Shown piece after piece: positions 55,044 through 64,000 of a stretch of 64,000 nt of DNA (position 1 is its first letter; each line of letters opens with the position of its first letter). The stretch comes from Gammaproteobacteria bacterium (lineage in GTDB: Bacteria > Pseudomonadota > Gammaproteobacteria > Steroidobacterales > Woeseiaceae): positions 1-64,000 of the forward strand of contig QOPG01000004.1 in NCBI GenBank assembly GCA_003331585.1. Reading direction: 5' to 3'. The translations under genes were made by a program, and so were the position numbers. Below the pieces are notes generated by a model. The model made no database searches. It was given only the letters and a program-made list of their open reading frames with translations, and was not told where the DNA came from.

Positions 55044-55973
55044 TTATAAACTCAAAAGAGGTTTATTTGCACTGTATACTTGATCACAAAATTCGGCTGC
55101 AGATATCCTATTTTTACCAGGCCTCTGAAGTTCATGTATGACTAGTGATCCTTTGCCACAAGCGACTTCAATTCCTCTTTTGTCAGCTGAAATTATATGT
55201 CCTGGTTTTGCGTTATTTTTTTTTGCTTCTGCTTTCCAGCATTTAATGGGCTCATCGCCATACATGAAGTAGGCTCCAGGAATAGAATTAAAAGCTCTGA
55301 CATGCCTTTCAAGACTTTTTGATGAATTTTTCCAATCCATCAGAGCATTGCTTTTTTTTATTTTACCTGTGTAACATGCTTCATTTTCATTTTGAGATTT
55401 AAATTTGATATTCCCTAATAATATTGACTCGAGATCTGACTTGATTGCTTCTGCGCCCAAGTCAGCAAGCTTTTTATTTAAGTGATCAGCTGTCTCTGTT
55501 TGGTTAAGTTTAATTTTATGGTGAGAATAGATTGGCCCATTATCCAACCCTTTTTCCATTTTCATTATTGTGACACCAGTTTTTAAATCACCATTCATAA
55601 TGCATGATTGAATCGGAGAAGCTCCCCTCCATCTGGGTAATAAGGATGCATGAATGTTGATACATCCTATTTTTGGAATTTTTAAGAGCTCTTCATGAAA
55701 TATAATTCCATAGGCAACGACAACAATCATATCAGGATTAATTTCTTTAATTAGATTAAGAAATTTTGCATCGATGATTGATTTTGGTTGTAAAACAGGA
55801 ATCTTATGTTTTTCAGAACATAATTTTACAGCACTTTTAGATATTTTTTTACCTCTGCCTGATTTTCTATCAGGTTGAGTGATGACATGAGATGGTTTTA
55901 AGCCAATCTTAACTAGTGCATTCAAGGAAGGAACAGCGAATTCTGGAGTGCCTGCAAAAATGATTCTAAACAT
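55044..55973 (-). CDS. fmt: Methionyl-tRNA formyltransferase
   Basis: Fmt formylates initiator Met-tRNA using 10-formyl-THF. The 309-residue protein shows IIFAGTPEFAVPSLNAL, QPDRKSGRGKK, the catalytic core NIHASLLPRWRGASPIQ (Asn, His) with the later Asp in MEKGLDNGPIY, and a C-terminal OB-fold tRNA-binding domain from about residue 210. It forms a tight operon with def upstream (29-base gap) and rsmB downstream (2 bases), coupling formylation and later deformylation of nascent proteins. Confidence 0.97.
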   Translation of the reverse strand: MFRIIFAGTPEFAVPSLNALVKIGLKPSHVITQPDRKSGRGKKISKSAVKLCSEKHKIPVLQPKSIIDAKFLNLIKEINPDMIVVVAYGIIFHEELLKIPKIGCINIHASLLPRWRGASPIQSCIMNGDLKTGVTIMKMEKGLDNGPIYSHHKIKLNQTETADHLNKKLADLGAEAIKSDLESILLGNIKFKSQNENEACYTGKIKKSNALMDWKNSSKSLERHVRAFNSIPGAYFMYGDEPIKCWKAEAKKNNAKPGHIISADKRGIEVACGKGSLVIHELQRPGKNRISAAEFCDQVYSANKPLLSL

Positions 55974-56002
55974 TTGTATTATTCACGAATAATTATGCAA
56001 AT

Positions 56003-56524
56003 TCAGCCAGCAGATTCTGTATTGGTAGAGTATTTTTCTTGTTTTTGGATTAGTTTTCTGATTTTCTGCCTTTTTGCTTCTGATAAATAATCAATAAATA
56101 ACTTGCCGTTAAGATGATCAATTTCATGTTGCACACAAATAGCTAAGAGCCCATTTAGCTCTTCTTCATGAGATACGCCATGACGATCAAGATATTTAAT
56201 TGAAATTGTCTCATAACGCGCAACATCATCTTGATACCCAGGAATAGATAGACATCCTTCATTTGAATTAATATTTCCTTCGTTTTTTGTAACTTCAGGA
56301 TTAATCATTACATAAGGTTGATTTTTTTCTGCAGAAATATCCGTTACTAATAAACGCTTATGAATATCAACTTGTGTAGCTGCCAATCCAATACCTGGAG
56401 CTGCGTACATTGTTTCAAACATATCATCTATGGTCTCTTGTAGCTCATCATTAAAAGTATCAATTGGGGATGCTGTTATCCTGAGCTTAGGGTCCGGAAA
56501 TTCCAGAATCTTCAATATTGTCAT
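56003..56524 (-). CDS. def: Peptide deformylase
   Basis: Def removes the N-formyl group from new proteins. The three catalytic motifs are present in the 173-residue enzyme: GIGLAATQVD (motif 1), EGCLSIPG with the metal-ligand Cys (motif 2), and QHEIDHLNG with the two metal His and the catalytic Glu (motif 3). It is the first gene of the minus-strand def-fmt-rsmB-ntrYX operon and is divergent from smg across 212 bases. The LysM-domain and dprA genes that usually lie between def and smg are missing. Confidence 0.97.
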   Translation of the reverse strand: MTILKILEFPDPKLRITASPIDTFNDELQETIDDMFETMYAAPGIGLAATQVDIHKRLLVTDISAEKNQPYVMINPEVTKNEGNINSNEGCLSIPGYQDDVARYETISIKYLDRHGVSHEEELNGLLAICVQHEIDHLNGKLFIDYLSEAKRQKIRKLIQKQEKYSTNTESAG

Positions 56525-56629
56525 TGTCTTATACTCTATATTTAAGAATTAATTATATATAAACACTATTTTAGTTAATAGTCAGAACTGTCAATTAGAT
56601 TTAAAATAATATTACACATACATTGACGA

Positions 56630-56658
56630 TTGATTAAGTTTGCTCCATGCTCCATATT
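56630..56658 (+). promoter_or_regulatory. Possible promoter for smg-topA
   Basis: TTGATT (56630-56635) and CATATT (56653-56658) are separated by 17 bases, each matching 4 of 6 consensus positions. The predicted start is about 70 bases before the smg ATG. The 212-base divergent gap must also hold the def promoter, which I could not place with confidence. Confidence 0.35.
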
Positions 56659-56736
56659 TCAGGTATGGACTATTGAATCTTAATTTATAAGCACAATAAT
56701 GAAATATCAGAAAATAATTCATAAGGAAAACTATAT

Positions 56737-57210
56737 ATGAGAGAAAGTGTTCTTGATGTTTTGATGTATCTATTCGAAACCTATATCGAAACCCAAGATA
56801 TACCTGAAATCAATCACAATGATTTAAAAACAGATTTGGTTAAGGCCGGTTTTAGTGTCAGTGAAATCGAAAAAGCTTTTGACTGGTTAGATAAGTTAGC
56901 CGAAAATAATGAAATCATAGGCGACCTTCATGATAATGCTTCAAGTAGGCTATATAATGATATTGAGATGAATCGTCTTGATACAAGTTGTAGAGGCTTT
57001 ATATACTATTTGGAGCAAATAAATATCCTAACGACAACACAAAGAGAGCTACTAATTGATAGACTGCTCGCTTTGGACACAAGTGAAATTAATATTGAGC
57101 AGATAAAATGGATTGTGCTAATGATACTTTTCAGTCAACCAGGCCAAGAAAAAGCATACTCCAAAATGGAAGATTTAATTTTTGAATCAAATGAAGATTT
57201 TCTTCATTAA
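56737..57210 (+). CDS. smg: Smg family protein (DUF494)
   Basis: Smg is a small helical protein of unknown function conserved near def/dprA and topA in beta- and gammaproteobacteria. The 157-residue length equals the E. coli protein. The start MRESVLDVLMYLFETYIE and the central LVKAGFSVSEIEKAFDWL and SRLYNDIEMNRLDTSCRGFIYYLEQ are family signatures. The C-terminal half resembles an HTH-like helical bundle, but DNA binding is not shown. An AAGGA ribosome-binding site precedes ATG; topA follows after 27 bases. Confidence 0.9.
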   Translation: MRESVLDVLMYLFETYIETQDIPEINHNDLKTDLVKAGFSVSEIEKAFDWLDKLAENNEIIGDLHDNASSRLYNDIEMNRLDTSCRGFIYYLEQINILTTTQRELLIDRLLALDTSEINIEQIKWIVLMILFSQPGQEKAYSKMEDLIFESNEDFLH

Positions 57211-57237
57211 AAATATTATGGAATTAACACAAACAGA

Positions 57238-59853
57238 ATGAGTAGTCTTGTAATAGTTGAGTCTCCGGCAAAAGCCAGAACAATTTCCAAATATTTAGGC
57301 AATGAATTCATTGTCAAATCCAGCGTGGGTCATGTCAGAGATCTCCCTAAAGGAAAACGTAAAACTCAAAAGAGATCAACGATTCCAAAAAATCTCCCTG
57401 AAAATGAGAAACAGCAACTTAAAATTAAAAACGATAGATTAAGGCTAATAAGACGAATGGGGGTTGACCCAGATAACGAGTGGAAGGTTGATTATGAAAT
57501 AATTCCTGAGAAAGAAAAAGTAGTAAAAGAGCTTAAAAAAGCGGCAAAAAATGTTGATCACATATATTTGGCAACTGATTTGGATAGAGAGGGAGAGGCT
57601 ATTGCGTGGCATTTGAAAGAAGCTCTCGGTTCAAAAAAATACAATTACTCTAGAGTTCGATTTAATCAAATTACAAAAAATTCAATTCTTGAATCATTCG
57701 CTGATCCAAAGGAAATTGATAGTAATTTAGTCATGGCCCAACAAGCCAGAAGATTTTTAGATCGAGTTGTTGGATTCGAACTTTCACCTCTTCTTTGGAA
57801 AAAAATAGCCAGAGGATTATCGGCAGGAAGAGTTCAATCTGTAGCATTGAGATTATTAGATGAAAGAGAGAGGTTGATACAGGAATTTGTACCAAAAGAA
57901 TTTTGGGAAATTTCAATGGATGTTTTAAATAGTGAAAATAATAAAATTTCATTTTCATTGCTAAGAAAAAAATCCGATCCTCTTCTGTCTAAAGATGAAG
58001 CAGATAAAATCGAACAATTAATAAAAAGTAGTGATTTATCCATTAATGACATTGTAAAAACACCCACTAAAGCAAAACCAAAAGCGCCATTTATCACCTC
58101 AACACTCCAGCAAGCAGCGTCAACAAGATTGAGTTATAACGTTAAGAGAACAATGCGAGTTGCTCAAAAACTTTACGAAGCAGGCTATATAACCTACATG
58201 AGAACAGACGCACCAAGCTTGAGCAAAGAGTCTATTGATGATGCTAGGAATTACATAGACATTAAGATTGGAAAAAATTATTTAAATGAAGCACCAAGAA
58301 TATACTCAGGTACAGAAAATGCCCAAGAAGCACACGAAGCAATAAGACCTACGAGTGCTTTTATTCGAGCGTCTGATTTAGTTAATGTCAGTGATGAAGA
58401 AACCAAGCTCTATGAACTTATATGGCAACAATATATTGCTTGTCAGATGAAAGATGCAGAGTATCTATCTACATCAGCCAAAATAACTCTTGATAACTAT
58501 ATATTCACTGCAAAAGGTCGAGAGGTTGTATTTGATGGCTATACCAGAATTGCAAGGCCATCAAACCAAGATGATGCAATTTTACCTCCACTTTCCAAGG
58601 GTGAAATTCTATCGTTAGATGCTCTAAATAAAGAACAAAAATTCACTAAACCGCCGGCAAGATTTTCAGAAGCTGCATTAGTAAAAGAGCTCGAAAAAAA
58701 AGGAATTGGAAGGCCTTCTACATACGCACAAATTATATCCACAATTCAAGACAGAGGTTATGTAGAAATACAAAATCGACGATTTTTTGTAAAGAAAATC
58801 GGGCACATCGTTACAGAAAGATTAATAGAAAGCTTTGATGACATTATGAACTATGACTTTACTGCAAATTTTGAAAACGATCTGGATAAAGTCGCCAATG
58901 GAGAACTCGATTGGAAGATTGTGCTTAATCACTTTTATGATGCCTTCCAAAAAGATTTAATTTCAGCCTCTGATGATGAAAACGGTATGAAGCCTAACAA
59001 ACCAATCGAGACAAATATTATATGCCCTGAATGTGAAAAGCATAATATGGTTATAAGAAATTCTTCCAATGGTGTCTTTCTTGGATGCACAGGTTATAAC
59101 AACACTGGTGATGAAAAATGTAAAAAAACCCTAAATCTCATATCTGGAGATGAAGCAATCAGTATAGATGACAATGATGAAGCACAGAATTTACTTATCA
59201 AAAAAAGATGTGAATTGTGCAATACCAGTATGGATAATTTTCTTATAGACGAAAACAGAAAATTACATGTTTGTGGAAAGAACCCTGATTGCAGTGGGTT
59301 TTCTGTGGAAGAGGGTAAATTTAAAATAAAAGGTTATGATGGTCCTATATTGGAATGTCATAAATGTGGGTCAGAAATGCAATTAAATACTGGAAGATTT
59401 GGAAAATATTTTAACTGTCAGAACGAAGAATGCGGAACAACTCGTCAACTCCAAAGAAATGGGGAGCCCAAACCTATAACTATGGAGCCGATTAGTATTC
59501 CTGAATTGCTTTGCGAAAAATGCGAAGATCATTTTCTACTTAGAGATAGTATGAAAGGATTATTTCTTGCTGCAAGTAAATTTCCAAAAAACAGGGAAAC
59601 CCGGGCACCAAAAGTATCAGAAATAAACAGTTTGAAAGATCGGTTGATTGATGCCTGTAAATATCTACCAAATAAAAATAAGCACTTATATTTAATTAGC
59701 GCTCCTATAAACGATAAAGATGGAAATCCATATATCATTAGATACAACAAAAATGATGATATTCATTATGTCGCATCTGAAAAAGATGGTAAGAAAACAA
59801 AATGGACAGCCACATATACAAATGGTCATTGGGAAGAATCACTAAAGAGCTAA
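57238..59853 (+). CDS. topA: DNA topoisomerase I
   Basis: TopA relaxes negative supercoils by single-strand passage. The 871-residue protein (E. coli 865) has the TOPRIM motifs VIVESPAKARTI and ATDLDREGEAIAWHL (DxDxE-type), the active-site Tyr320 in YITYMRTDAPSLS, and EAHEAIRPT. Three C-terminal zinc-finger-type domains follow (CPECEKHNM, CELCNTSMDN, CHKCGSEMQL each with a distal Cys pair), then zinc-less ribbon domains. It lies in the conserved smg-topA-tsaC order. Confidence 0.97.
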   Translation: MSSLVIVESPAKARTISKYLGNEFIVKSSVGHVRDLPKGKRKTQKRSTIPKNLPENEKQQLKIKNDRLRLIRRMGVDPDNEWKVDYEIIPEKEKVVKELKKAAKNVDHIYLATDLDREGEAIAWHLKEALGSKKYNYSRVRFNQITKNSILESFADPKEIDSNLVMAQQARRFLDRVVGFELSPLLWKKIARGLSAGRVQSVALRLLDERERLIQEFVPKEFWEISMDVLNSENNKISFSLLRKKSDPLLSKDEADKIEQLIKSSDLSINDIVKTPTKAKPKAPFITSTLQQAASTRLSYNVKRTMRVAQKLYEAGYITYMRTDAPSLSKESIDDARNYIDIKIGKNYLNEAPRIYSGTENAQEAHEAIRPTSAFIRASDLVNVSDEETKLYELIWQQYIACQMKDAEYLSTSAKITLDNYIFTAKGREVVFDGYTRIARPSNQDDAILPPLSKGEILSLDALNKEQKFTKPPARFSEAALVKELEKKGIGRPSTYAQIISTIQDRGYVEIQNRRFFVKKIGHIVTERLIESFDDIMNYDFTANFENDLDKVANGELDWKIVLNHFYDAFQKDLISASDDENGMKPNKPIETNIICPECEKHNMVIRNSSNGVFLGCTGYNNTGDEKCKKTLNLISGDEAISIDDNDEAQNLLIKKRCELCNTSMDNFLIDENRKLHVCGKNPDCSGFSVEEGKFKIKGYDGPILECHKCGSEMQLNTGRFGKYFNCQNEECGTTRQLQRNGEPKPITMEPISIPELLCEKCEDHFLLRDSMKGLFLAASKFPKNRETRAPKVSEINSLKDRLIDACKYLPNKNKHLYLISAPINDKDGNPYIIRYNKNDDIHYVASEKDGKKTKWTATYTNGHWEESLKS

Positions 59854-59885
59854 TATCATAGCTTACGTAACTGACGATAATTAAA

Positions 59886-60446
59886 TTGTCCAAAAAAGAA
59901 TCAAAACATATAGAACAAGGCGCTAAGGTTGTTATGAACGGAGGCGTAATAGCCTATCCTACTGAAGGTGTTTTTGGCTTAGGTTGCCTCCCTGATAATT
60001 ACGAAGCTGTAAATAGGATTTTAAATATAAAGAAAAGAGATATTAAAAATGGATTGATCGTGATCGTTTCATCACTCCATCAACTAAAAGGTTGGGTAAA
60101 TCTTACCTCTGCTCATGTAAACAGAATCAAAAATGAATCGGAAGTAGTTACCTGGATAGTAAAAAAAACAAACCAAGTTCCAATCTGGGTAAGTGGCGAG
60201 CATGATTCAATAGCAATCAGATTAACAAAACATCCTATAGCAGCTGCCCTTTGTGATATTTCAGGTTCCTCATTAATCTCAACAAGCGCTAACATGTCTG
60301 GCGAGCAACCTCCGAGCAATCAAAATTCACTCCAAGAGCAATTTTGTGACATAGTAGACTATATTGTAGCTGGCGAATGTGGCATGAAAAATGGATCCTC
60401 AATGATAAAATGTATTGATACTCAAGAAATAATCCGACCTAGATGA
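59886..60446 (+). CDS. tsaC: Threonylcarbamoyl-AMP synthase
   Basis: TsaC makes threonylcarbamoyl-AMP from Thr, bicarbonate and ATP for the t6A37 modification of tRNA. The 186-residue YrdC-type protein (E. coli 190) has the nucleotide-binding opening [16 protein letters not shown], the basic [13 protein letters not shown], and [15 protein letters not shown] near the C terminus. It starts with TTG at 59886, 33 bases after topA, and overlaps hemF by 4 bases. The same tsaC-hemF-aroE neighbourhood is standard in gammaproteobacteria. Confidence 0.94.
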   Translation: MSKKESKHIEQGAKVVMNGGVIAYPTEGVFGLGCLPDNYEAVNRILNIKKRDIKNGLIVIVSSLHQLKGWVNLTSAHVNRIKNESEVVTWIVKKTNQVPIWVSGEHDSIAIRLTKHPIAAALCDISGSSLISTSANMSGEQPPSNQNSLQEQFCDIVDYIVAGECGMKNGSSMIKCIDTQEIIRPR

Positions 60447-61372
60447 TGAAAAAAAAAGACTCAAATACAACGGAGGTCAAAAGATATCTTCTGAAATTAC
60501 AAGATAAGATTTCATCAAGTGTAAAAAATATTGATAGTAGTACTTCAATTCAAGTTGACGATTGGAGAAGAGAAGAAGGTGGTGGTGGACAAAGCCGGAT
60601 TTTTAAAAATGGAGAGATATTTGAACAAGCTGGAGTAAATTTTTCTCATGTTAGTGGGTCAAAACTTCCTGAAACAGCAACAAAGCTCAGGCCAGAACTA
60701 ATGGATAGTAATTACGAAGCAATGGGTTTGTCATTAGTTATGCATCCTGAAAATCCATTTATTCCGACGACTCATGCGAATCTTAGGTATTTCTCAGCTG
60801 AAAATAAAAAAGGTAACACGGTATGGTGGTTTGGAGGTGGATTTGACTTAACGCCATATTATCCATTCAAAGAAGACGTTATTTCTTGGCATCAATGCGC
60901 TTACAATGCATGTAAAGATTTTGATGAGAAATATTATTTTAAATTCAAAAAATGGTGTGATGAATATTTCTATCTAAAACACAGGCAAGAAACACGTGGA
61001 GTTGGCGGTTTATTCTTTGATGACTTCAATGAACTGGGTTTTGATAAATCTTTTCAATTTATCCAGTCTGTGGGTCAACAATTTGTTAAAGCGTATTTCC
61101 CTATAGTGAATGCCAGAAAAGATCACCAATACAATAAGCATCATAAGGACTTTCAGTTATATAGAAGAGGACGATATGTAGAATTTAACCTCTTATATGA
61201 CCGAGGGACACTTTTTGGTCTTCAAACTGATGGTAGAACTGAGTCAATTCTTATGTCACTTCCTCCGGCTGTTAGATGGGAGTATAATTGGTCCCCTAAA
61301 GATAACTCGCCAGAAAAAGATCTATATGATAATTATCTCAAACCTCAAAATTGGCTAAATTCTAATAAATGA
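60443..61372 (+). CDS. hemF: Oxygen-dependent coproporphyrinogen III oxidase
   Basis: HemF uses molecular oxygen to convert coproporphyrinogen III to protoporphyrinogen IX, so this organism makes heme aerobically. The 309-residue protein has [65 protein letters not shown] and [16 protein letters not shown], the full set of family motifs. ATG 60443 overlaps the tsaC stop by 4 bases. The next gene begins within its stop codon. Confidence 0.97.
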   Translation: MMKKKDSNTTEVKRYLLKLQDKISSSVKNIDSSTSIQVDDWRREEGGGGQSRIFKNGEIFEQAGVNFSHVSGSKLPETATKLRPELMDSNYEAMGLSLVMHPENPFIPTTHANLRYFSAENKKGNTVWWFGGGFDLTPYYPFKEDVISWHQCAYNACKDFDEKYYFKFKKWCDEYFYLKHRQETRGVGGLFFDDFNELGFDKSFQFIQSVGQQFVKAYFPIVNARKDHQYNKHHKDFQLYRRGRYVEFNLLYDRGTLFGLQTDGRTESILMSLPPAVRWEYNWSPKDNSPEKDLYDNYLKPQNWLNSNK

Positions 61373-62295
61373 TAAAAGAAATACAAATAGAACAATTGAA
61401 AGGTGTTTTTAGCCCGGTAATTACACCGTTTAATCCTGATTTAAGTGTCGATTACAAAAAATTGATTCATCAGTGTGAATGGCTGATTTCACAGGAAGTG
61501 GGTCTTGCTGTATTTGGAACAAATAGCGAAGCAAATTCATTGTCTGTTGATGAAAAAATATTCTTACTTAATAAATTAGTTGAATATGGTATCGACCCAA
61601 ATAAACTCATGCCAGGAACAGGCTGCTGCGCGTTGTCAGATACCATTAAATTAACTAAACATGCCGTGAAATTAGGATGCTCTGGTGTTTTAATGCTTCC
61701 TCCATTCTATTATAAAGCAGTAAATGATGATGGTTTGCTTGAATACTTTTCGAATGTGATTGATTCAGTAAATGACGACAGACTAAGGATTTATTTATAT
61801 CACATTCCACCAATTGCTATGGTAGGAATAAGCTTGCAGTTAATTGAAAAACTTCTCAAAAGATATCCTCGATACGTCGCTGGAATAAAAGATAGTTCCG
61901 GTGATTGGAGTAACACTCAAAATATGCTCGATGAGAATTGGGATAATTTTAGTATTTTTGCAGGCAGCGAATCATTTCTATTGAAAACTATGCAAAATGG
62001 TGGGGCTGGCTGTATCTCGGCCACAGCAAATATAAATCCAAAAAAAATATTTGATGTTTATAAATATTGGGAAAAATCAGACTCCATAGATATGCAAGAG
62101 GAATTAAATGTTTTACGAAACATCGTGCAAAGTTATCCGCTAATACCTGCATTAAAATGCATCGTAAGTCATTTTTGTGAAGACAAAAATTGGAATATTT
62201 TAAGGCCTCCACTCACTGGATTAAATGTATCCGATAGCAAAAAACTTATTAATGAATTAAATGCCATAAACTTTAATCTAATCAAATCAAATTAG
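61369..62295 (+). CDS. DapA-like (DHDPS/NAL family) aldolase or lyase
   Basis: This 308-residue TIM-barrel protein belongs to the dihydrodipicolinate synthase/N-acetylneuraminate lyase family. The Schiff-base Lys174 ([10 protein letters not shown]) and Tyr144 (YLYHIPP) are present. The usual GTTGE phosphate-loop motif reads [11 protein letters not shown], unlike true DapA, so substrate may differ from aspartate semialdehyde; pyruvate-dependent chemistry is likely. I recall similar [11 protein letters not shown] proteins from alphaproteobacteria, suggesting transfer (inference). It overlaps hemF by 4 bases and precedes hemB by 82 bases. Confidence 0.82.
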   Translation: MIKEIQIEQLKGVFSPVITPFNPDLSVDYKKLIHQCEWLISQEVGLAVFGTNSEANSLSVDEKIFLLNKLVEYGIDPNKLMPGTGCCALSDTIKLTKHAVKLGCSGVLMLPPFYYKAVNDDGLLEYFSNVIDSVNDDRLRIYLYHIPPIAMVGISLQLIEKLLKRYPRYVAGIKDSSGDWSNTQNMLDENWDNFSIFAGSESFLLKTMQNGGAGCISATANINPKKIFDVYKYWEKSDSIDMQEELNVLRNIVQSYPLIPALKCIVSHFCEDKNWNILRPPLTGLNVSDSKKLINELNAINFNLIKSN

Positions 62296-62377
62296 ATTGA
62301 CCATTAAATAAAATCAATTTGTTGTAATATGTCGGTTTATAATACTTTATAAAATATAGTTAGATTGATTTAAGCTC

Positions 62378-63382
62378 ATGAAAAATAATAATTTAAACCA
62401 GTATCCAAACACAAGAATGCGTCGATTAAGAAAGACAAGAGCGATACGTGAATTAGTGGAAGAAACATCATTAAATGTAAATGATCTTATATATCCTGTA
62501 TTCATCACTGATAAAAATAACAGCGAAAACATAGAGCTAATGCCAGACATAAAAAGATTATGCATGAATGATCTTATGCAAACTGCAGAAAAATTGGTAT
62601 TGCACGGAATTCATGCGATCGCACTATTTCCAGTTATCGATAAAAAATATAAATCCAGTAATGGAGAAGAGGCATATAAATCAGACGGATTAATACAAAA
62701 GACGATAGCAAAATTGAAATCTGAATTTCCTGAGCTGCTTGTTATCACTGATGTAGCTCTCGATCCCTATACTACTCATGGTCAAGACGGCATTATTGAT
62801 GATAATAACTATGTTACAAATGATAAAACGATACAGATTCTCAAAAAGCAGGCCCTTTCACATGCAGAAGCTGGTGCTGATATTGTTGCTCCCTCAGATA
62901 TGATGGACGGCAGAATTGGAGCAATTAGAGCAGAATTAGAAAAGAATAATTTTCATAATACATTAATTTTATCTTATGCCGCCAAATACGCGTCATGCTT
63001 TTATGGACCTTTTAGAGACGCCGTTAATTCAAGTGATAGCCTAGCTACAGGTAATAAAAATAATTACCAAATGGATCCAAGAAATTCTGATGAAAGTCTC
63101 AGAGAGGTGGCCTTAGACATAAGCGAGGGTGCTGACATTGTAATGATTAAACCGGCAATGATGTACCAGGATATAATTTTAAAAATAAAATCAGAATTTG
63201 CCTGTCCAGTCTTTGCTTTTCAGGTAAGCGGTGAATATGCGATGTTAAAAGCAGCTGCTAACGCTGGCTACCTTTGTCATAAAGAATCTGTCATGGAATC
63301 TGTTCTATCTATAAAACGATCTGGAGCGTCAGGTATATTCACCTATAATGCTATTGAGATTGCACAATGGCTCAAAGAATGA
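62378..63382 (+). CDS. hemB: Delta-aminolevulinic acid dehydratase (porphobilinogen synthase)
   Basis: HemB condenses two aminolevulinates to porphobilinogen, the substrate of HemC at the other end of the window. Catalytic lysines are Lys203 (SYAAKYASCFYGPF) and Lys258 (VMIKPAMMY). The metal region reads DVALDPYTTHGQDG, lacking the Cys triad of zinc enzymes and matching the Mg-dependent Pseudomonas type. RMRRLRKTRAIRELVEE at the N terminus and QVSGEYAM are conserved. Length is 334 residues. It lies between the DapA-like gene and aroE, where hemB is not normally found. Confidence 0.97.
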   Translation: MKNNNLNQYPNTRMRRLRKTRAIRELVEETSLNVNDLIYPVFITDKNNSENIELMPDIKRLCMNDLMQTAEKLVLHGIHAIALFPVIDKKYKSSNGEEAYKSDGLIQKTIAKLKSEFPELLVITDVALDPYTTHGQDGIIDDNNYVTNDKTIQILKKQALSHAEAGADIVAPSDMMDGRIGAIRAELEKNNFHNTLILSYAAKYASCFYGPFRDAVNSSDSLATGNKNNYQMDPRNSDESLREVALDISEGADIVMIKPAMMYQDIILKIKSEFACPVFAFQVSGEYAMLKAAANAGYLCHKESVMESVLSIKRSGASGIFTYNAIEIAQWLKE

Positions 63383-63407
63383 GTAAAAAATACTCTTATA
63401 ATAATTA

Positions 63408-64000
63408 ATGAATAATAAACTTAAAGAGAAATACGGAGTCATCGGTGATCCGATCTCTCATAGTCGGTCTCCTGAAATCCATAAATTGTTTGCACAACAA
63501 TTTAACGAAAAAATAGATTACAACAAATACCACATAAAAGCCGATAATCTAAAACAGTTTATTATCGATTTTCATTCAAGTGGTGGCAGAGGTCTCAATA
63601 TTACCTTGCCTCATAAAATGTCGGCAATGAATTCAGTTAGTGTGCTAAGCCCGAATGCAATTCAAGCAAAAGCAATTAATACAATTTATTTTAATGGCAA
63701 TGAAATTATAGGTGATAACACAGATGGTATTGGCTTAATCGCTGATCTCTGTAATAATTTTCAAGTTGAAATTAAAAATAAGAAGATTCTAATACTGGGT
63801 GCCGGAGGTGCAGTTCGAGGTATCATCGGATCATTAATCAAAGAGAATCCATCGCATATTGAAATCGCAAATCGAACCATCTCTCACGCTGAAAAAATAT
63901 CAAAAGATTTCTCAAATGAAGCATCAATAAAAACATGTACCATAGAAGAGCTTAATGAAAAAGGGAATTTTGATTTAATAATTAATGCGATTTCATTTGA
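63408..64000 (+). CDS. aroE: Shikimate dehydrogenase, 5' part (cut by window end)
   Basis: AroE reduces 3-dehydroshikimate with NADPH in aromatic amino-acid synthesis. The visible 197 residues start MNNKLKEKYGVIGDPISHSRSPEIHK-type (substrate-binding SHSRSP), then LNITLPHK with the catalytic Lys, GDNTDGIGL with the catalytic Asp, the NADP Rossmann LGAGGAVRGI and ANRT for the 2'-phosphate. The frame runs off the window with about 75 residues missing. It starts 25 bases after hemB and completes the tsaC-hemF-aroE neighbourhood, interrupted here by the DapA-like gene and hemB. Confidence 0.96.
   Translation, partial: MNNKLKEKYGVIGDPISHSRSPEIHKLFAQQFNEKIDYNKYHIKADNLKQFIIDFHSSGGRGLNITLPHKMSAMNSVSVLSPNAIQAKAINTIYFNGNEIIGDNTDGIGLIADLCNNFQVEIKNKKILILGAGGAVRGIIGSLIKENPSHIEIANRTISHAEKISKDFSNEASIKTCTIEELNEKGNFDLIINAISF

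Overview
The window reads as a chromosomal segment of a streamlined, AT-rich gammaproteobacterium, most likely an uncultivated marine lineage. The gene families and orders are gammaproteobacterial: hslVU next to ubiE-ubiJ-ubiB, rpmB-rpmG-mutM, ftsY before rpoH, def-fmt-rsmB beside ntrY-ntrX, and smg-topA-tsaC-hemF. Coding density is very high. No intergenic gap exceeds about 250 bases, many adjacent genes overlap by 1-46 bases, and most convergent gene pairs end 3-11 bases apart. I found no rRNA, tRNA, CRISPR array or insertion sequence. I cannot name the genus from sequence alone.

Layout. 0-12.3 kb: one long plus-strand run, hemC-hemD-hemX-hemY, an SDR epimerase, DUF484, xerC, hslV-hslU, DUF971, ubiE-ubiJ-ubiB, trmB. 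It covers heme and ubiquinone synthesis, chromosome dimer resolution and proteolysis. 12.3-20 kb: housekeeping genes in alternating blocks (Rieske protein, AmpG-like permease, xthA, pyrE, dut, coaBC, rpmB, rpmG, mutM, coaD, rsmD). 20-23.4 kb: ftsY, rpoH preceded by a CIRCE-like operator, and a glutaryl-CoA dehydrogenase. 23.4-29.5 kb: the most accessory-looking part, with a DinF-type MATE transporter, a Tat-exported spermidine-dehydrogenase-like flavoprotein, a divergent class 3 aldehyde dehydrogenase and a second MATE transporter. Sampled lines here are visibly richer in GC. 29.6-37 kb: gltB-gltD (glutamate synthase) and a third MATE (NorM type). 37-49 kb: FadI-type thiolase, a sodium:alanine symporter with a large insertion, hemH, a stand-alone 5'-3' exonuclease, a three-gene transhydrogenase operon (pntAA-pntAB-pntB), priA and argS. 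49-56.5 kb: a minus-strand operon def-fmt-rsmB-DUF4390-ntrY-ntrX plus an orphan membrane protein. 56.7-64 kb: smg-topA-tsaC-hemF, a DapA-like enzyme, hemB and the 5' part of aroE.

Functionally the segment holds five heme-pathway enzymes (HemB, C, D, F, H) plus the accessory proteins HemX and HemY. It also holds three quinone-synthesis proteins, NADPH supply and ammonia assimilation (Pnt, GltBD), translation initiation and maturation genes, and heat-shock control. Several genes usual at these loci are missing (radC, ftsE/ftsX, dprA and the LysM gene, trkA), which fits genome reduction.

The observations most worth a second look are the CIRCE operator in front of rpoH, an NtrX whose AAA+ domain has lost its sigma-54 activator motifs, a priA with no ATG/GTG/TTG start, the polyamine-oxidation-like locus between two MATE transporters, and inverted repeats at the gltB promoter.
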